A DNA stretch of 64,000 nt from Salinisphaera sp. T31B1 (GCF_040361275.1 NZ_APNH01000005.1:186001-250000), one strand, 5' to 3'; positions 26,067-34,174 are shown, counted from the stretch's first letter. Notes: a model not told the origin generated them from the sequence alone. A program made the numbers and translations.

Positions 26067-27176
26067 TCAAAGGTCGAGCGCAACCGGGCCGGCCGGCACG
26101 CTCACGCAGATCTGGATTTCGGCGTCACCGTCGGGGCCGACCTCGCCGGTGCGCAGATCCCGCACCCGGCCGCTCGTCTTGCGACAGGTGCAGGCGTAGC
26201 AGACCCCCATGCGACAGCCGTGGGTCGGGCTCAGTCCGGCAGCCTCGGCCTGTTCGAGCAGCGTTCGGCCGTCGTTGGCCACCGACTGCGCGCTGTGTGC
26301 GAAACGGATATCGCCGTTGGCGGCGTTTCCGGGCGGGTCGGCCGCGGCCGGGCCGAAGGCTTCCTGATGCAGCCGCTCGCCGATACCGCGCATGCCGAAA
26401 TGGGCGCGGGTCGCCTCCAGCAGGGGTTGCGGGCCACAGACGAATGTCTCGGCCTGCGCGTGATCGGGCACCAGCGCGTCCAGCTGCGCGCCGGTGAAAT
26501 GCGCGCCGCCGCCGCGGGTGTGGAAACGGTGGATATGCAGGCCCGGCAGGGCCGTGCTCAGTGTGTCTAGCGCTTCAGCATAGAGTTCCTCGTCCGGCGA
26601 GCGCGCATAGTGGATGAAATCGATACGCCCGGCGTGCCGTTCGTCGATGAGCGTACGCAGCATCGACAGCACGGGCGTGATGCCCGAGCCGGCGCTGATC
26701 AGTACCAGGCGTTGCGGGCGCGCGTCGGGCAGGTGAAACGTCCCCGCGGCCGCGCCGAGGATGACCCGGTCGCCGGCCCGGGCATTGTTTTTGATATGGC
26801 GGGTCAGACGTCCGTCCGGCTGTACCGCCATGGTGAATTCGAGTTCATCGCCGGCGTGCTGCGACTGGGCGGGCGAGAACATTCGGCGTTCGCGCCGGCC
26901 GTCGATCTCGACGGCGAGTTCGACATACTGGCCTGCGCGAAAACCTTGCCAGCGAGCATTCGGACGGACCGCCAGACGTACGCTGCGCGGCGTCGGATGC
27001 GTAACACGGGTGACCATGCCCACGGTCTCGTCGGCAACGGCCGTGCGATCGAACAGCTCGATGAAGCGGTCGGGGCCGTGCGGGTAGGTCAGGGTGCGGC
27101 CCAGGCGCGAACGCAACATGTTCACGATCGGGCCACGAATGAAACCGGCAGGACGAGGGCAGACGACAGTCGACAT
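26067..27176 (-). CDS. desaturase-partner ferredoxin reductase with C-terminal 2Fe-2S domain (module 2)
   Basis: The 369-residue protein has the same FAD, NAD(P) and 2Fe-2S domain order as the module 1 reductase. RRMFSPAQSQ binds flavin, LVLISAGSGITPVLSMLR and FVCGPQPLLEA bind NAD(P), and GCRMGVCYACTCR plus a late Cys in IQICVSVPAG hold the cluster. It is the first gene of module 2 and follows a good sigma70-type promoter that overlaps two palindromes, so this module looks regulated by a repressor. The probable role is NAD(P)H-to-desaturase electron transfer at the membrane. In its flavin motif the residue before Ser is Phe as in module 1, but the sequence is otherwise quite diverged. Confidence 0.92.
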   Translation of the reverse strand: MSTVVCPRPAGFIRGPIVNMLRSRLGRTLTYPHGPDRFIELFDRTAVADETVGMVTRVTHPTPRSVRLAVRPNARWQGFRAGQYVELAVEIDGRRERRMFSPAQSQHAGDELEFTMAVQPDGRLTRHIKNNARAGDRVILGAAAGTFHLPDARPQRLVLISAGSGITPVLSMLRTLIDERHAGRIDFIHYARSPDEELYAEALDTLSTALPGLHIHRFHTRGGGAHFTGAQLDALVPDHAQAETFVCGPQPLLEATRAHFGMRGIGERLHQEAFGPAAADPPGNAANGDIRFAHSAQSVANDGRTLLEQAEAAGLSPTHGCRMGVCYACTCRKTSGRVRDLRTGEVGPDGDAEIQICVSVPAGPVALDL

Positions 27177-27188
27177 GGCGAACTCGAT

Positions 27189-27204
27189 GTGTACGAATGT
27201 TCAC
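27189..27204. promoter_or_regulatory. operator-like palindrome 1 before desaturase module 2
   Basis: GTGTAC-GAAT-GTTCAC is an imperfect 16-bp palindrome (half-sites GTGTAC and GTGAAC). It lies just after the predicted -10, over the expected transcription start of the minus-strand reductase-desaturase operon, a classic repressor position. The half-sites are of the style used by TetR-type regulators of desaturases; whether they match DesT sites was not checked. Confidence 0.5.
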
Positions 27205-27234
27205 ATTGTCGGCAGTTTCAGTGACCGATGTCAA
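27205..27234 (-). promoter_or_regulatory. sigma70-type promoter of desaturase module 2
   Basis: Read on the minus strand, TTGACA (27234-27229) is a perfect -35. After an 18-base spacer comes GACAAT (27210-27205), a 4/6 match to the -10. The reductase ATG is at 27176, leaving a leader of about 20 bases. Operator-like palindromes flank it on both sides. Confidence 0.55.
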
Positions 27235-27245
27235 CAACTGTTCAC
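27230..27245. promoter_or_regulatory. operator-like palindrome 2 overlapping the -35 of desaturase module 2
   Basis: GTCAAC-AACT-GTTCAC shares its right half-site and spacing with the palindrome 41 bases away and covers most of the -35. A third lone half-site GTTCAA lies at 27252-27257. Two sites about four helical turns apart suggest cooperative or looped repression. Confidence 0.4.
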
Positions 27246-27351
27246 AAGAATGTTCAACCGCTTGATAAGACGATTAAATATAGGTCCAGTTCTGTGCTGC
27301 CGATAGCGAGCAGTGCCTGCGTCAATCTTGCGGCCTGCCGCGTTGCACAAT

Positions 27352-27390
27352 AAAAAAACCCGGCACGCCGTCTATGCGTGCCGGGTTTTT
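27352..27390. terminator. strong rho-independent terminator, probably bidirectional
   Basis: A 10-bp perfect stem (CCCGGCACGC with GCGTGCCGGG) and a 7-base loop are flanked by seven A on the left and five T on the right. On the minus strand it terminates the acyl-CoA ligase gene ending at 27413; the A-tract becomes the U-tract. It insulates that gene from desaturase module 2. Confidence 0.92.
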
Positions 27391-27412
27391 GCCGCACTCA
27401 GGCCTGTCGCGT

Positions 27413-29023
27413 TCAGGCTTTTTCGAGCAGTTGCCTGCGCAGATCGAGCTTGCTGAACTTACCGGTCGACGTGCGCGGAATCTCGTCCACGAACACGTAG
27501 TTCTCCGGCACCATCCATTTGTCCATGCGCTCGCGCAGGAAGGCAGCCAGATCGTCGCCGGACAGTTCGCGGCCTTCGCGCAGCACCACCGCGGCCAGTG
27601 GGCGTTCGCCCCACTTCTCGTCGGGCTGGGCAACCACGGCCGCTTCGGCGACGTCGTCGTGCGCCATGATCGCGTTTTCCAGCTGCACCGACGAGATCCA
27701 TTCGCCGCCGGACTTGATCACGTCCTTGGTACGGTCGGTAATGTTGATATAGCCCTCGGCGTCGATCGTGGCGATATCGCCGGTGCGCAACCAGCCGTCG
27801 CGGGTGAACTTCTCATCGCTGTTGTCGAGACGGTAGTAGCTGCCGGTGATCCACGGCCCGCGGACCTGGATCTCGCCCATGTCCTTGCCGTTCCAGGGCA
27901 GAGGATCACCGTCGTCGCCCACGATACGGGTGTCCACGAACGGCACCGGCATGCCGGCGGTCGCGCGGATCGCGTACTGCTCGTCTTCCGGGAGTTTCTG
28001 GATCGCCGGCTTCAGGCGTGCCGCCGAGGCCAGCGGCGACGTCTCGGTCATGCCCCAGGCCTGGATGATGGTCAGCCCGTACTTGTCGAAGCGTCGGATC
28101 ATGGCTTCGGGCACGGCCGAGCCGCCCACGGTCATGCGCATGCCCTCGGGCAGTTTCCAGCGCTTCGGTTCAGCATCCAGCGCATTGATGATGCCCATCC
28201 AGATGGTCGGCACGCCGGCCGTTACGTTGACCTTTTCGCCTTCATAGACATTGAGCAGGCTCTCCGCATCCATGTGCGGACCCGGATAGACCTGCTTGGC
28301 GCCGACCATTGTCGAGACATAGGGCAGACCCCAGGCGTTGACATGGAACATCGGCACGACCGGCAGGATCACGTCGTTGTACGACAGATCGAGCGTGTCC
28401 GGCGTGGCCGCGGCCATCGCGTGCAGCACGCTCGATCGGTGCGAGTACACCACGCCCTTGGGCTTGCCGGTGGTTCCCGAGGTGTAGCACATCCCGCAGG
28501 CGTCGCGTTCGTCCTTGTCCGGATAGCGGAACTCGCCCTCGGCCGAGGCCAGGAAGTCCTCGTAGCTTTCCATGCCCTCGGGCACTGGCTTGCCGGCCAG
28601 CGGCACCACGATGATCTTTTCGAAGTTCACTTGGTCGGCGAACTTTTCATACAGCGGCAGCAACACGTCGTCGATGATCAGAAAGCGATCCTCGGCGTGG
28701 TTGACGATCCAGGCCACGTCGTCCGGCGGCAGGCGCAGGTTGAGCGTATGCAGCACCGCGCCGGTGATCGGGATGCCGAAATAGGCTTCCAGATGCGCGT
28801 AGGTGTTCCAGGAAAACGTGGCGACCCGGTCGCCGTGCCTGATGCCGGCCTGGGTCAGCGCCTGGGCGAGCTGCTTGGCGCGCCGGACCATGTCGGCATA
28901 GGTCTGCCGGTGCAGCGATTTGTCCGGCATGTGCGTGACGATTTCCACATCGCCGAACTGTGTGCCGGCGCGCTCGAGAATGTCGTCGAGCAGCAGCGGG
29001 CGGTCCATCATCGTGGATTGCAT
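27413..29023 (-). CDS. AMP-dependent acyl-CoA ligase (medium/long-chain fatty acid type)
   Basis: The 536-residue ANL-superfamily enzyme activates a carboxylic acid with ATP and then joins it to CoA. Motifs in order are CYTSGTTGKPKGVVYSHRS (phosphate loop), WGMTETSPLA, DGWLRTGDIA, DRTKDVIKSGGEWISS and the terminal RTSTGKFSKLDLR with the catalytic Lys. The overall sequence resembles AlkK-type fatty acid ligases (MVGAKQVYPGPHMD region) more than FadD. AGGAG eight bases before the ATG supports the start. It stands alone between a strong terminator and a divergent promoter that carries a perfect palindrome. With two desaturase modules and an acyl-CoA dehydrogenase nearby, it probably supplies acyl-CoA substrates. 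Confidence 0.93.
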   Translation of the reverse strand: MQSTMMDRPLLLDDILERAGTQFGDVEIVTHMPDKSLHRQTYADMVRRAKQLAQALTQAGIRHGDRVATFSWNTYAHLEAYFGIPITGAVLHTLNLRLPPDDVAWIVNHAEDRFLIIDDVLLPLYEKFADQVNFEKIIVVPLAGKPVPEGMESYEDFLASAEGEFRYPDKDERDACGMCYTSGTTGKPKGVVYSHRSSVLHAMAAATPDTLDLSYNDVILPVVPMFHVNAWGLPYVSTMVGAKQVYPGPHMDAESLLNVYEGEKVNVTAGVPTIWMGIINALDAEPKRWKLPEGMRMTVGGSAVPEAMIRRFDKYGLTIIQAWGMTETSPLASAARLKPAIQKLPEDEQYAIRATAGMPVPFVDTRIVGDDGDPLPWNGKDMGEIQVRGPWITGSYYRLDNSDEKFTRDGWLRTGDIATIDAEGYINITDRTKDVIKSGGEWISSVQLENAIMAHDDVAEAAVVAQPDEKWGERPLAAVVLREGRELSGDDLAAFLRERMDKWMVPENYVFVDEIPRTSTGKFSKLDLRRQLLEKA

Positions 29024-29146
29024 GGTTCTCCTCGTATCTTGTCTCTGTACGAATTATTTTTCCGCGACCTCACCGAGAATGGCATCGATCGTCGGCCAAG
29101 GTCCAAAATCCTTGTCCTATACCTGTACCGGGCTGGCCAGCAGCGT

Positions 29147-29164
29147 CAGTAATTGATATTACTG
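29147..29164. promoter_or_regulatory. perfect palindrome CAGTAAT-TGAT-ATTACTG (GTAA-N6-TTAC)
   Basis: Two perfect 7-base arms surround a 4-base centre in the AT-rich gap between the divergent acyl-CoA ligase and pentapeptide-repeat genes. The GTAA-N6-TTAC core also occurs before the acyl-CoA dehydrogenase (15531-15544). It is a likely repressor or activator site for the ligase, about 125 bases upstream of its start. Confidence 0.5.
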
Positions 29165-29295
29165 TTCGAGCCTTCTCAGGAAGCCGTTACCGGTCATCGG
29201 AACCGGGTGCGGCGTTCAGTTGCCATACGCACGACCGCGTATGCTTCTGGCCATGAGTCGGACCGCGTTCTCGTGCCGGCGATGGAGATGGACCA

Positions 29296-30069
29296 ATGAA
29301 AAACCGATTCCTGTCTTTGGTGTTTTCGATAGCGGTGGCGATCGGCCATGTCGGCGGCGCTCTGGCCGATGAACTGACCGCCGACGAAATCCAGGGCGAG
29401 CTGGATGCTGCAACCCCGGAACAGCCGGCCGATTTCTCGGGCCATGACCTGAGTCGTCTGGATCTGTCGGGTATGGATCTGTCGGGTGCGAATCTGGCCG
29501 GGGCGAACCTGTCCAACGCCCGTCTGCAGGATACGAAACTGATCGGGGCGAACCTCAAGGGCGCCAATCTCGACGGCGCGTGGCTGATCGGCGCAGACTT
29601 TTCCAACGCCAATCTGCAGAACGCACACATGTTCGGGCCGGTGGTCGCTCAAGGTCTGGAACCCTCGCGTGAACAGTCGCCGGTTTTCGCCGGTGCGGAT
29701 CTGTCCGGGGCGCGGGTGATCGCCAAGCTCAGCCAGGGCAACGACGAGAACGCCAATTTCAGCTCAGGCGAACTGGGCGCGGATATGGGCAACCAATCCA
29801 TGGGGCTGATGCGTTTCGAGGCTGAAGGCGCGCACTTGGCCGGCGCCGACTTTTCCAACGCATCACTCAACCACGCGTTGTTTCGTTTCGCCGATCTGAC
29901 CGGCGCCGACTTCACCGGTGCCGATCTGCGCAGCGCAGAGTTCGACGGGGCCAACCTGAGCCGGGCGAAGTTCGCCGGCGCAGATGCGACCGGTGCGAGC
30001 TTCGACAGCGCCACGCTGACCGACGCCAGCGGCCTGGACCAGGCCAAGGGCATGCCGGCGTCGCCATAG
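29296..30069 (+). CDS. secreted pentapeptide-repeat protein
   Basis: The 257-residue protein begins with a Sec signal peptide (MKNRFLSLVFSIAVAIGHVG, predicted cleavage after ALA at 24). A run of A(D/N)LxX pentapeptides follows: FSGHDLSRLDLSGMDLSGAN to about residue 105, a linker, then a second run from about 175 to 245. Such repeats fold into a right-handed four-sided beta helix. Most characterised members (Qnr, MfpA) are cytoplasmic DNA mimics; this one is exported, so a DNA-gyrase role is unlikely and a structural or envelope role is possible. GGAG lies nine bases before the ATG. The role is unknown and the following MaoC genes start 55 bases downstream. Confidence 0.85.
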   Translation: MKNRFLSLVFSIAVAIGHVGGALADELTADEIQGELDAATPEQPADFSGHDLSRLDLSGMDLSGANLAGANLSNARLQDTKLIGANLKGANLDGAWLIGADFSNANLQNAHMFGPVVAQGLEPSREQSPVFAGADLSGARVIAKLSQGNDENANFSSGELGADMGNQSMGLMRFEAEGAHLAGADFSNASLNHALFRFADLTGADFTGADLRSAEFDGANLSRAKFAGADATGASFDSATLTDASGLDQAKGMPASP

Positions 30070-30124
30070 CGGCGCAGCGGCCGCGGCTGCTATATTCGCC
30101 GGCCTATCGGGTGGAGGCAGGCGG

Positions 30125-30586
30125 ATGCGCTACTGGGAAGATTTCAATGCGGGCGAGGTATCGACGTTCGGTGCCTATCATGTAAGCGAGGCCGAGATCA
30201 TCGAATTCGCCGAGGCTTACGACCCGCTGCCTTTCCATACCGATCCCGAGGCCGCCAAGACCAGCCCCTACGGCCGGCTCACCGCGCCGGGCCTTCTGAC
30301 CTGCGCGATCTTCATGCGCATGCTTGTCGACCATGTCCTTGCCGATGCGGCTTCGATGGGGTCTCCCGGCGTGGATTCGGTGCGCTGGCCGCGGCCGGTA
30401 CTAGCCGGCGATACGTTGAGCGTGCGTCAGCAGATCCTGTCTACGCGCGTATTGGCCAGTCGTCCCGAGATGGGGCTGGTGGTCAACCGTTTCGAGGTGC
30501 TCAATCAGCACGGCGAACTGGTCTGCGAGATCGCCTCCAACGGCCTGTTCGCTCGGCGCGATGCGGCCGGGGAGGCTCGGCCATGA
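30125..30586 (+). CDS. MaoC-like hot-dog hydratase 1
   Basis: The 153-residue single hot-dog domain is of the MaoC/R-specific enoyl-CoA hydratase type. The catalytic D-x4-H dyad is kept as Asp33 and His38 (AYDPLPFHTD), followed by SPYGRLTAPGLLT, the usual wall of the substrate tunnel. Family members hydrate trans-2-enoyl-CoA to (R)-3-hydroxyacyl-CoA or act on small CoA thioesters. GGAGG precedes the start by several bases. Its stop region overlaps the next ATG (ATGA), and that neighbour is a paralogue with the dyad at the same residue numbers, so the two may form a heterodimer. Confidence 0.88.
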   Translation: MRYWEDFNAGEVSTFGAYHVSEAEIIEFAEAYDPLPFHTDPEAAKTSPYGRLTAPGLLTCAIFMRMLVDHVLADAASMGSPGVDSVRWPRPVLAGDTLSVRQQILSTRVLASRPEMGLVVNRFEVLNQHGELVCEIASNGLFARRDAAGEARP

Positions 30587-31041
30587 TTCATTACGAAGAC
30601 CTGGCGGTCGAACAGGTCGATCTCTTCGGGCCGGTCGAGGTCACCGCCGAGGCCGTGGTGGATTTTGCTCGCCGCTACGACCCGCAGCGGTTTCACCTGT
30701 CGGACGAGGGCGCACGCGATACCTATTTCGGCCGGCTGGCCGCTTCGGGATGGCATACCGCGGCATTGACCATGAAGCTGATGATGACCGGCCGCGAAGC
30801 GCCGCTGGCCAGTCTCGGCTCGCCGGGGCTGGACGATCTTCGCTGGCATCGCCCGGTGTATCCCGGCGACCGGTTGTCCGTAGAGGTCACAGTGACCGAC
30901 AAACGGGTTTCACGCTCACGGCCGGAAATGGGCCTGGTTCATTTCGGTATCGCCACGCTCAATCAGGACGAGGTCGTCGTGATGAGTTTCAACACGGTAT
31001 CGATGGTGGCCCGGCGCGACGCCGGCTCGGACGATCGGTAA
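30583..31041 (+). CDS. MaoC-like hot-dog hydratase 2
   Basis: The 152-residue paralogue of the preceding gene also has an intact dyad, Asp33 and His38 (RYDPQRFHLS), followed by FGRLAASGWHTAAL. It is coupled to the first by ATGA overlap. The pair resembles each other across the whole length (for instance GSPGVDSVRWPRPV against GSPGLDDLRWHRPV), so a local duplication is likely. Both copies look active; unlike two-hot-dog eukaryotic hydratases, neither shows a degenerate dyad. The last base of its TAA abuts the stop of the convergent hydrolase, so there is no spacer for a terminator. Confidence 0.88.
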   Translation: MIHYEDLAVEQVDLFGPVEVTAEAVVDFARRYDPQRFHLSDEGARDTYFGRLAASGWHTAALTMKLMMTGREAPLASLGSPGLDDLRWHRPVYPGDRLSVEVTVTDKRVSRSRPEMGLVHFGIATLNQDEVVVMSFNTVSMVARRDAGSDDR

Positions 31042-32040
31042 CTAGTCGGCCGCGCCCAGCCTCGGCGGCCGCGTTCCCGAGCGGTCGCAGCCGTCGGTCG
31101 GCTCGCCGGCGCGTCCCAGCGTCAGACAGATCGCCTGGATGACCAGTTCGGGTTGTTCGAGCTGGATATAGTGGCCGCTGTCATGGGCCACGAAATGTAC
31201 CGTGCCCGGGTGGCCGTCCACGAACTCTTGCTGGAGCGTGCGCCACAGATGCTCGCGATCGGCATGGCCTGAATCCCGAGTGTCGATCCGCGCGCCCCGA
31301 CTGACGACCACCATGGGCACGCCAGGCAGCGGGCGGGACTCGGCCACTTGCCGTTCGCTGGTGCGAAAGGCCACCAGCTCGCTGTAGGCGGTACGCCAGG
31401 TCAGCGGATCATAGCTCAGCTCGCGGGCGCGTCGGGCAGCCTCGGGCGGCAGCCCGGGCGGTATATAGGGCGTCATGTTCATATGGAACTCGCCCTTGGG
31501 TGCGATCGTGGTACCGGTTTCTCGCGCATAGCGCTCGATCTGGTCCACCTGGCTGCTGTCGACCAGGACCAGGCCGTCGATCTCCTCAGGCCAGGTCGAG
31601 GCATACAGCTGCATGTTCCAGCCGCCGAACGAATGGCCGACGAGCAGATAGGGCGGCTCGATATCGGCGGCTTCGAGCAGCCAGTGCAGTTCGTGGACGA
31701 TCTCGCGGCTGGTACGCGGGGGCGGGCGGGCGTCGCTTTCGCCGTAGCCGGCGCGATCATAGCTGCAGGCGCGCACGCTGTTCGCCACGATCGGCTGCAC
31801 CCGCGACCACACCAGCGCGCTGTCGCCCAGGCCTGCGTCGAAGACCACGGTCGTGCCACGGGCCGCACCGGGCCGTCCGCGACAGTCCAGATACATGCGC
31901 GGGCCGCCGACATTCACAAGAGCGCCGGGCAGACCCGGGGCAGGCTGACTCGGGGCGCTGGCCGCGCCGGTGGCGCCCGACGCCAGAGCGAACAGCAGCC
32001 CGGCGATCGAGCCTGCCCATCGAGCTGCCTGCCAGTCCAT
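31042..32040 (-). CDS. exported alpha/beta hydrolase
   Basis: The 332-residue protein has an N-terminal hydrophobic segment (SIAGLLFALASGATGAASA), probably a signal peptide cleaved near residue 29, and an alpha/beta-hydrolase fold. The nucleophile elbow is VGHSFGGW, with Ser137. LVLVDSSQVDQIER lies on the later strand and VAHDSGHYIQLEQPELV carries the catalytic His. DAGLGDSALVW forms the oxyanion region and CSYDRAGYGESD the next conserved block. It is probably a periplasmic esterase or lipase-like enzyme of unknown substrate. It ends exactly where the convergent MaoC gene ends. A gap of 79 bases separates its start from the zapE stop; I see no strong promoter there. Confidence 0.85.
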   Translation of the reverse strand: MDWQAARWAGSIAGLLFALASGATGAASAPSQPAPGLPGALVNVGGPRMYLDCRGRPGAARGTTVVFDAGLGDSALVWSRVQPIVANSVRACSYDRAGYGESDARPPPRTSREIVHELHWLLEAADIEPPYLLVGHSFGGWNMQLYASTWPEEIDGLVLVDSSQVDQIERYARETGTTIAPKGEFHMNMTPYIPPGLPPEAARRARELSYDPLTWRTAYSELVAFRTSERQVAESRPLPGVPMVVVSRGARIDTRDSGHADREHLWRTLQQEFVDGHPGTVHFVAHDSGHYIQLEQPELVIQAICLTLGRAGEPTDGCDRSGTRPPRLGAAD

Positions 32041-32119
32041 CGTCGACCTCGCGTGTGGACGATCCTCGACGATAGTGTACGCAGCGCCGCATCAGCCGAT
32101 GCATACACACGGGATAGCC

Positions 32120-33214
32120 TCAGCTGCGGTGCGATTCGCCCAGATAGTCGTTCGAGCTCATTTCATGCAGGCGGCTGGCGGTCCGTTCGAACTCGAAGGA
32201 CAGACGAGTACCGTTGTAGAGGTCGTCCGGGCCGGCTTGGGCGGTGCAGAACAGCTTGACGCGGCGATCGTAGAATTCGTCCACGGCGTTGATGAAGCGC
32301 CGGGCCGCATTGTTCTCGGTATCGTCGAACACCGGCACGTTGGAGAGCATGATGGTCGGGAATTCCCGCGCCAGCTCGATATAGTCGTTGGCCGATCGAT
32401 TGCCGCGACACAGATCCTCGAACTCGAACCAGACCACGCTGTCTCCGCGTCGGCGAACGGGGATCTTGCGTCCGAGCACCTGCACATTGTTCGCCTGGTC
32501 GTGCTCGCGCGCGCACAGACGGTCGAAATGGCGGGCGAGCACGTCGTCGGCGGCCTCGTCCGCGGGCGTCTGGTAGGTCGCGGCTTCATCGATATGGTCG
32601 AGCCGGAAGTCGGTGCCGTCGGCCAGATGCATGACACGGCAATAGGTCTTGATACGCTCGATGGCAGGCAGGAAACGCTCGCGTTGCAGCCCCCCGGCAT
32701 ACAGATCGTCGGGATCGACGTTCGAGGTGGTCACCAGCGTGACGCCGCGCTCGAACAGTTCTTCTGTCAGTCGGGCCAGGATCATCGCGTCGGCCACGTC
32801 CGAGACGAAGAACTCGTCGAAGCACAGCACCCGGTCACTCGACCATTCCTTGGCGATCAGCTTCAGCGGGTCGGACTGGTTTGCGTAGCGCTTGCGTGCC
32901 TCGTGGACCTTCTGCATGAAGCGATGGAAATGCAGCCGGGTCTTTTCCTCGAAGGGCAGCGCATCAAAGAAGCAGTCCATGAGGTAGGTCTTGCCACGGC
33001 CGACCCCACCCCATAGGTACAGACCCTGGACCGGCTGGCGTTTTTTCTTCCCGAATAGTGATTTGCTGGTCGGACGATCGAGCAGTTTTCGATAGATATC
33101 CTCCAGCGCGTCGACGGCTTCGGCCTGTGCCGGGTCGTGCTGGAAATCGTCGTTCTCGAGGTCGGCCTCGTAGCGAGCGCGTGGGCTGCGCCGCTGGTTG
33201 TCGCCGTCGGCCAT
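32120..33214 (-). CDS. zapE: cell division protein ZapE (AFG1-like ATPase)
   Basis: The 364-residue AAA-type ATPase has Walker A GGVGRGKT at 69-76 (LYLWGGVGRGKTYLMD) and Walker B VLCFDEFFVSD. FHRFMQKVHE between them and the later TSNVDPDDLYAGGLQRERF are family features. ZapE binds FtsZ and destabilises Z-rings in E. coli late division; it is cytosolic and membrane-associated. The length fits the usual 370 residues. It is divergent from xerD, with 47 bases between the two ATGs, which must hold both promoters. Both products act around division, so shared regulation is plausible. Confidence 0.95.
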   Translation of the reverse strand: MADGDNQRRSPRARYEADLENDDFQHDPAQAEAVDALEDIYRKLLDRPTSKSLFGKKKRQPVQGLYLWGGVGRGKTYLMDCFFDALPFEEKTRLHFHRFMQKVHEARKRYANQSDPLKLIAKEWSSDRVLCFDEFFVSDVADAMILARLTEELFERGVTLVTTSNVDPDDLYAGGLQRERFLPAIERIKTYCRVMHLADGTDFRLDHIDEAATYQTPADEAADDVLARHFDRLCAREHDQANNVQVLGRKIPVRRRGDSVVWFEFEDLCRGNRSANDYIELAREFPTIMLSNVPVFDDTENNAARRFINAVDEFYDRRVKLFCTAQAGPDDLYNGTRLSFEFERTASRLHEMSSNDYLGESHRS

Positions 33215-33261
33215 GGGTGAAACTCTCGCAAAAGATTGGCCGGGATTATAACCTCGCGGCC

Positions 33262-34170
33262 ATGGCTGCCATCGATACCCTTGCCGAGGAGACCGCCGCG
33301 CATATCGAGGCCTTTGTCGACGGCCTGTGGGCCGAGCGCGGTCTGGCCGATGCCACGCTCGGCGCGTATCGCAACGATCTCGCCCACTTCGCCGCCTGGC
33401 TGGACTCGCGATCGCTGATCGGCGTCCGGCGCCACGATATCCAGGCCTACCTCGCGGCGCGCAACACGCCGGGCTCGAGCCCTCGGAGTGCGGCGCGCCT
33501 GTTGTCGAGCCTGCGTCAGTACTATCGCTATCAGCTGCGCGCCGGCGTCATCGACGAGGACCCGACGGCGCTGATTGCCATGCCCAGCCAAGGACGCCGA
33601 TTGCCGAAGTCGTTGAGCGAGGCCGATGTCGTAGCGCTGCTGCGCGCTCCGGATACGGACACCGAGCTGGGCCTGCGCGACCGGGCGATGCTGGAGCTCA
33701 TGTATGCCGCAGGCCTGCGCGTGTCCGAACTCGTCGGCGCCACCCGAGCCCAGGTCAACACGCGCCAGGGCGTGATCCGGATCACCGGCAAGGGCGGCAA
33801 GGAACGGCTTGTGCCGCTGGGCGATACCGCCGTGGCCTGGCTCGAGCGTTATCTGGTCGCCGCTCGCGGTGCGCTGCTGGGCTCGGCAGCCAGCGACGCG
33901 CTGTTCGTGACCGCGCGCGGTGGCGGCATGACCCGCCAGAATGTCTGGCACCGTATTCGTACTCACGCCGGCCAGGCCGGTATTCGCGCGGATATCTCCC
34001 CCCATGCGTTGCGGCATGCTTTTGCCACGCATCTGCTCAACCACGGGGCCGACCTGCGTGCCGTACAGATGCTGCTCGGCCACGCGGATCTGTCCACTAC
34101 CCAGATCTATACGCATGTCGCACGGGCGCGGCTGGCCGCTCTCCATGCCGAACACCACCCACGTGGGTGA
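33262..34170 (+). CDS. xerD: site-specific tyrosine recombinase XerD
   Basis: The 302-residue recombinase resolves chromosome dimers at dif with XerC and FtsK. The catalytic set is complete: Arg153 (AAGLRVSELVG), Lys177 (GKGGKERLVPLG), His248 and Arg251 (SPHALRHAFATHLL), His274 (LLGHADLSTTQIYTHV) and the nucleophile Tyr283. The whole sequence is close to E. coli XerD, including the C-terminal HHP end, and it is not a phage or integron integrase. The ATG at 33262 is the family start; the frame extending to 33058 is antisense to zapE. The CYTH gene starts four bases after its TGA. Confidence 0.95.
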   Translation: MAAIDTLAEETAAHIEAFVDGLWAERGLADATLGAYRNDLAHFAAWLDSRSLIGVRRHDIQAYLAARNTPGSSPRSAARLLSSLRQYYRYQLRAGVIDEDPTALIAMPSQGRRLPKSLSEADVVALLRAPDTDTELGLRDRAMLELMYAAGLRVSELVGATRAQVNTRQGVIRITGKGGKERLVPLGDTAVAWLERYLVAARGALLGSAASDALFVTARGGGMTRQNVWHRIRTHAGQAGIRADISPHALRHAFATHLLNHGADLRAVQMLLGHADLSTTQIYTHVARARLAALHAEHHPRG

Positions 34171-34174
34171 AGAC

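Noticed and set aside
27374-29152. 592-codon plus-strand frame over the acyl-CoA ligase
   Set aside because: Starts inside the terminator hairpin and is the complement of a gene with all ANL motifs; composition is unnatural.
33262-34170. Tyrosine recombinase as a sign of an integrated element
   Set aside because: The sequence is XerD along its whole length in a housekeeping setting, and no attachment-site repeats or phage genes are nearby.
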